Source: Gnetum montanum (lineage: Eukaryota; Streptophyta; Gnetopsida; Gnetales; Gnetaceae). From it: 64,000 nucleotides of DNA. The position numbers and the translations under genes are program-made. Positions 60,447 to 64,000 of the stretch are shown here, one piece after another. The stretch is taken from the NCBI GenBank assembly GCA_015680685.1, contig MNCI01026985.1:325615-389614 (forward strand), given 5' to 3'. Each line of letters begins with the position of its first letter. Positions within the stretch are counted from its first letter, which is position 1. The notes beneath the pieces were generated by a model. The model worked only from the letters and a program-made list of their open reading frames with translations, did no database searches and had not been told where the DNA came from.

Positions 60447-60849
60447 TCAATCTTCCCCGTACAAGTCTTCCCCTTGGTGACCTGTCTTGAAGCTGCAACT
60501 TTTGCTGCTGACGGTTGGATGCCCTGCTGTAAAAGCGTCATATATTTCCAATGTATTGCTATGAATCCACATCTGGACACGGTCTTTCCTTATTTCCGCT
60601 AGTGCCTGCAAAAACCAACCTTCAAACCTCTTCTTCCCAAAACAAAACATGCTCGAACTTCATTATGAGAAAATCCAAAATGCTTTCAATGTTTCTGGAC
60701 TCTTCTAAACGCATAAGCTCCCAACTGGTATCTTTTCTGATGTCTGTAACAATGCTCTTTCTGAGAACATCAATTTTCATGGCAGCACGTTTAAGATCCA
60801 CGGGGTCCACTCCTTGGCCGCAATCTGTGCAATTACAATCTTCAGATCT
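60447..60849 (-). pseudogene. Unassigned exon-like gene fragment
   Basis: On the minus strand an acceptor-like TTTCTCAG (60851-60858) precedes an open stretch reading RSEDCNCTDCGQGVDPVDLK and continuing as charged helix to EHVLFWEEEV. An overlapping frame then carries on as KKRFEGWFLQALAEIRKDRV to a stop at 60447-60449. One small indel between the two frames would explain the arrangement. Codon use and residue composition look like a real cellular protein and not a retroelement. I do not recognise the family. It may be the last exon of a gene or a processed scrap; no upstream exon was found inside the window. Confidence 0.4.
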
Positions 60850-61189
60850 CTGAGAAATGATGGACCCCACTTGTAATTTTAATCCAATTCCTCTATGGTA
60901 GAAGTAATTTTTTCATCAGGGTCTCCTTATGGTACTCCTGCCTTAATTTGGATTTTTGCTTACGGAATAACATCAGTGGTTTGCTATTTTTTTCTCAACA
61001 GGTGTAAAATGATATTATAAATGCAGATTAGCGAGAGATTTCACACTACCGTTTGTATTAGCTATATAATTTTCTATAACAAAAATTTATGCTTTTAAAT
61101 TTCCATTTACATCTTTCTTAATAAGGATTATTTTAATCTTATCTTAAAATCCAAAGTAAGAAATATTTATGATTTTAAACATTGAGTGA

Positions 61190-64000
61190 TGTTGTGATCA
61201 ACATACACTGCTTCACTGAATTGTCACAACCAGAATCAAAATCAACAGCAAACCAAACCAAACCATGGACTTCTGAAAGAGTCTCCCATGTTTTAACACA
61301 ATTCAGCTAGGGTTTTACTGCACCTGGAATTTAGGGAAGTTCTACTTGAGGTTTTCCTGGGTAGTATTTAAATTTTGTTTTAGTGCAAAAGTGTTACATA
61401 CAACTTTCCACATTCTTAACCCGTAACATGCAATACCCGATAAAAAATAATTCCATCAACGGCCATCGCATAGGAGACGGCTGTAGGAAAGGATCCTTAA
61501 TATGCTTTTCTTTCCTGACAAACTACATAATGTTTGATGCGCGTTAACAATTATTTTTATGCAAAAGATTTCTAAAACCCTAATTTACAGTGACTCTCAT
61601 CCAAGGTGTATGCCGCATTAGTGAGATTACTTTTCATATCTGGGAGGTTGATACATGTGCAAAAATAAGAAATTCACAATTTAACCAAGTGCTGTTATCT
61701 ATATTTTCTATGGTTTTAATGTTCAAAATATAGGTTCACCGTAAATCAGCTATATCATCAAGTTGTGCTCAAGAAAACTTCATAATAGACGATGCTGAAT
61801 TCACTCGTTCTATGGATGAATGATTGTTAAGATCTAAAACTAATTTCATTATACTTTAAACTTTATTTTATTTTTGTTTGTTAAAAAATAATTCACAAAA
61901 ACCATAAAATTTCAAATGTGCTAGTCTAACTGAAAAGAAAACATGAACAGTTTAAACAAGGAATGCCCACTCTTATCTTCAATAAATATGTTTAACAGTT
62001 TTTGATTTGTTGAAATTGAGGATTGCTTAAATGGATAAATATAATTTCGTGCAAAAAAATCAAGATCATTTAGAATTTGAAATTTCTTTAATCATGCCTA
62101 CATGTAAAAAATTTCCCAAATCAAAATTCCCCATACATTTATAATGAAAGAGGCTTGCTAATCTTTAAAAACTAATAACAAATGCTTAATTTCCTTGCAA
62201 ATTAGGGAAATAGGTTCAACATTCACAAACAACATTTGACGACTTATTCCAAATACACTTACATGACTACCATTTTACATCTAGGATGACATTCAAAGCT
62301 TAAGAGAAAAAGGCTCATCTACTTCTTGATGCCTTTACAATCTAATAATCTTAGTATTAAATCCCAACATTTATTTCAACATATGCTTTATTTTTGTAAC
62401 ACTAATATACATTAGTCAAGGGAGCATTTGGAGTGATGGTAAGGTGCTTGTTTTTCAAGTAGCTTTGAACCTAGCTAGAGCCACTTGAAGAGGTTAGGCT
62501 TTCTATCATCCATCAACCTTCCCACCATCCTGCTTGATGAGATGAACATTAAAACTTTGAGCAATGATCCTATTAATATACATTACTCCAAACATTATGC
62601 CTTGTTTAATTATCAAGCAATGAAAAGAAGATGTGACACTGTAAATTGAAAGTTAAAGTTTCATGTATTATTATAGGAACACCAAAGCTGGCTGTTTGTA
62701 CAAAATGTCTTAAAAATTTTGACTGATTCTAATAATATTGTAAATTTGTAACACAACATGCAACGACTCTTAGATGAAGAACTTCTCTATTGTAAAATTG
62801 AACTAGAAGCTGCAAAGCACAACAACTTTCATGGCAAATTCTTAAGTGCACATATAAACCATCATTAAAAGAAATTCTTTAATATCATATGAGTAGGGAT
62901 ATCTAATCTCATCACCAAATCAAGCTCGATACAACATCAGATTAAAAGGTAAAAGGTTAAAATTAATAGAAGATAAATGCCTTGTTATAATGTAAATAGT
63001 ACTCATGCTGCAAATTCTTGTATCCACTGCAATTGGTGTACGTGAGAGATATTCTAGGAAATCAAAAATCTGAATATTGGCAAACGACATAAGAGACCCA
63101 TTCAATGACTTGTGTGACAAGATGAGGTAATTTATCTGAGGAAGGTAAACATTCTATCAACCATAGAGCTTGTTCTGGCTCAAAATCAAATTTACTACCC
63201 ATGGATTTTTGAATTTTCCATATTGACAGGAGCCAACCATAAACTCGTTAAATGGCAACTCCTACAAGTCAAAGATGGAAGAAGTCCCAGCTAACATAAT
63301 GTTGTTGGATAATTCAAAAATATTTAAAGAATCTTTATAGGCAAACTCCTAACCTAGGTTTCCATGTCAAAACTCCTACCACTAAGAGCATGACTCCTAA
63401 TTGCATTGAGGACAACCAACATTTACTGGAATGTGTTTTAAGTAAATTTTGAAACAGGTATTTTAGGTGCATACAAAAGAAGACACGGGAAAGGGTTGGT
63501 TCAAAAAATTTGAAGGCAGATTTATATTTGTTGAGCTTGTAAACAAGGAAATGGACGTGGATGAAAGCAGAATGCATCCTTATGAGGATTGAACATATGA
63601 ATAAAATTTGTGTTTGCTGACCCTCCAAAAGATGCCCAATGTTCATAGTATTTCCTAATCACCTTCAATCATTCAATGTTGAAAATAATTTTCTGAGCAC
63701 CTTCAGCTGGACACCGAAGATTCTAAAAGCTAAAATTCATGATAGATGGTTAACTACAAATATGCTTGCAGCGTCTGGTAAAGTCCATTAAGCCTGAAAG
63801 CAAGGCTGAAATGGATAGCAAAGCAAAACAATACAGCAGAGTCTCTAAACATAATTTACGAAATTAAAATTACCACACTTTTATTTACAAGTTCAATCCT
63901 GTGGTGAACGGATTCCACAGCAAAGGTCTTGAAATTAAAATAAACTCCAGAGGCCAACAACATTCCAGGTCTTGAAATACTAGTTAAAAATTATATGTAA
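61190..64000 (-). repeat. 3' flank of an RLP unit, copy 2 (continues beyond the window)
   Basis: Alignable with 27230-29990 in the same order: AACACAATTCAGC near 61298 against 27299, AACTTTCCACATTCTTAACC near 61402 against 27408, and TTCCAGGTCTTGAA near 63962 against 29950. It includes the decayed LRR fragment at 63030-63800. In copy 1 the RLP stop codon lies about 190 bp further on. Confidence 0.8.
63030..63800 (-). pseudogene. Decayed LRR fragment of an RLP pseudogene, copy 2
   Basis: Matches the intact RLP around 31330-31900. Examples are AAGAGACCCATTCAATGA at about 63091 against 31380, ATTGCATTGAGGACAACCAAC at about 63400 against 31700, and AAAATTTGAAGGCAGAT at about 63506 against 31817. 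The ORF at 63335-63646 preserves broken LRR phrasing in a shifted frame. It is inactive. Confidence 0.65.

Overview
The window is nuclear DNA from a seed plant with a large, repeat-dominated genome. The evidence is several nested, decayed Ty3/gypsy (Athila/Tat-like) LTR retrotransposons, a LINE fragment, and a plant-specific leucine-rich-repeat receptor-like protein (LRR-RLP) gene. A gymnosperm would fit the amount of old nested retrotransposon sequence, but I cannot identify the species. There is one assembly gap (N, 40061-40891) and a single N at 22012. I see no operon, CRISPR array or other prokaryotic system.

Positions 1-24902 are a retrotransposon nest. The oldest layer is F, a short minus-strand LTR element (internal region 15944-17676). 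Its left LTR was hit by element A2 (which itself carries element A) and by element B. Its right LTR was hit by element C. A, A2, B and C belong to one superfamily. Their LTRs begin and end near TGATGAG...CTCATCA, the priming site resembles the 3' end of tRNA-Asp, and a long non-coding spacer lies between pol and the 3' LTR. B (5714-15615, minus, target-site duplication CCTAG) still carries remnants of gag, protease, RT, RNase H and integrase. C (18163-24469, plus, duplication TATAG) carries only gag and a cut protease.

Positions 24903-36117 are the LRR-RLP locus. One apparently intact, intronless gene (30175-33006, minus, 943 codons) lies among decayed pieces of relatives: a C-terminal scrap at 26830-27160 and an LRR scrap at 29240-29720. 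Its 3' flank (27230-29990) is repeated at 61190-64000, and its 5' flank (33007-35480) is repeated at 54085-56545. This is therefore a tandem RLP array broken up by transposons, and a further RLP gene is predicted just past the right edge.

Positions 36118-53000 are a second transposon block: a solo LTR with duplication CTATC (36118-37069), an LTR stump, a LINE reverse-transcriptase tail (37600-38171), and two related minus-strand elements (G1 from 38172; E from 48436) that encode coiled-coil and possible plant-transposon-domain proteins instead of a visible pol. Element D (39860-47203, minus, duplication ATTTG) is inserted inside G1. Like C, it has gag and protease but no RT, RNase H or integrase.

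Positions 53000-64000 hold the second copy of the RLP upstream region with an expanded minisatellite, a gag fragment of another retroelement (57018-57425), AT-rich sequence with nothing recognisable, an unassigned exon-like fragment (60447-60849), and the repeated RLP 3' flank. Apart from the RLP, every coding region here is a degraded mobile-element gene or a gene fragment.
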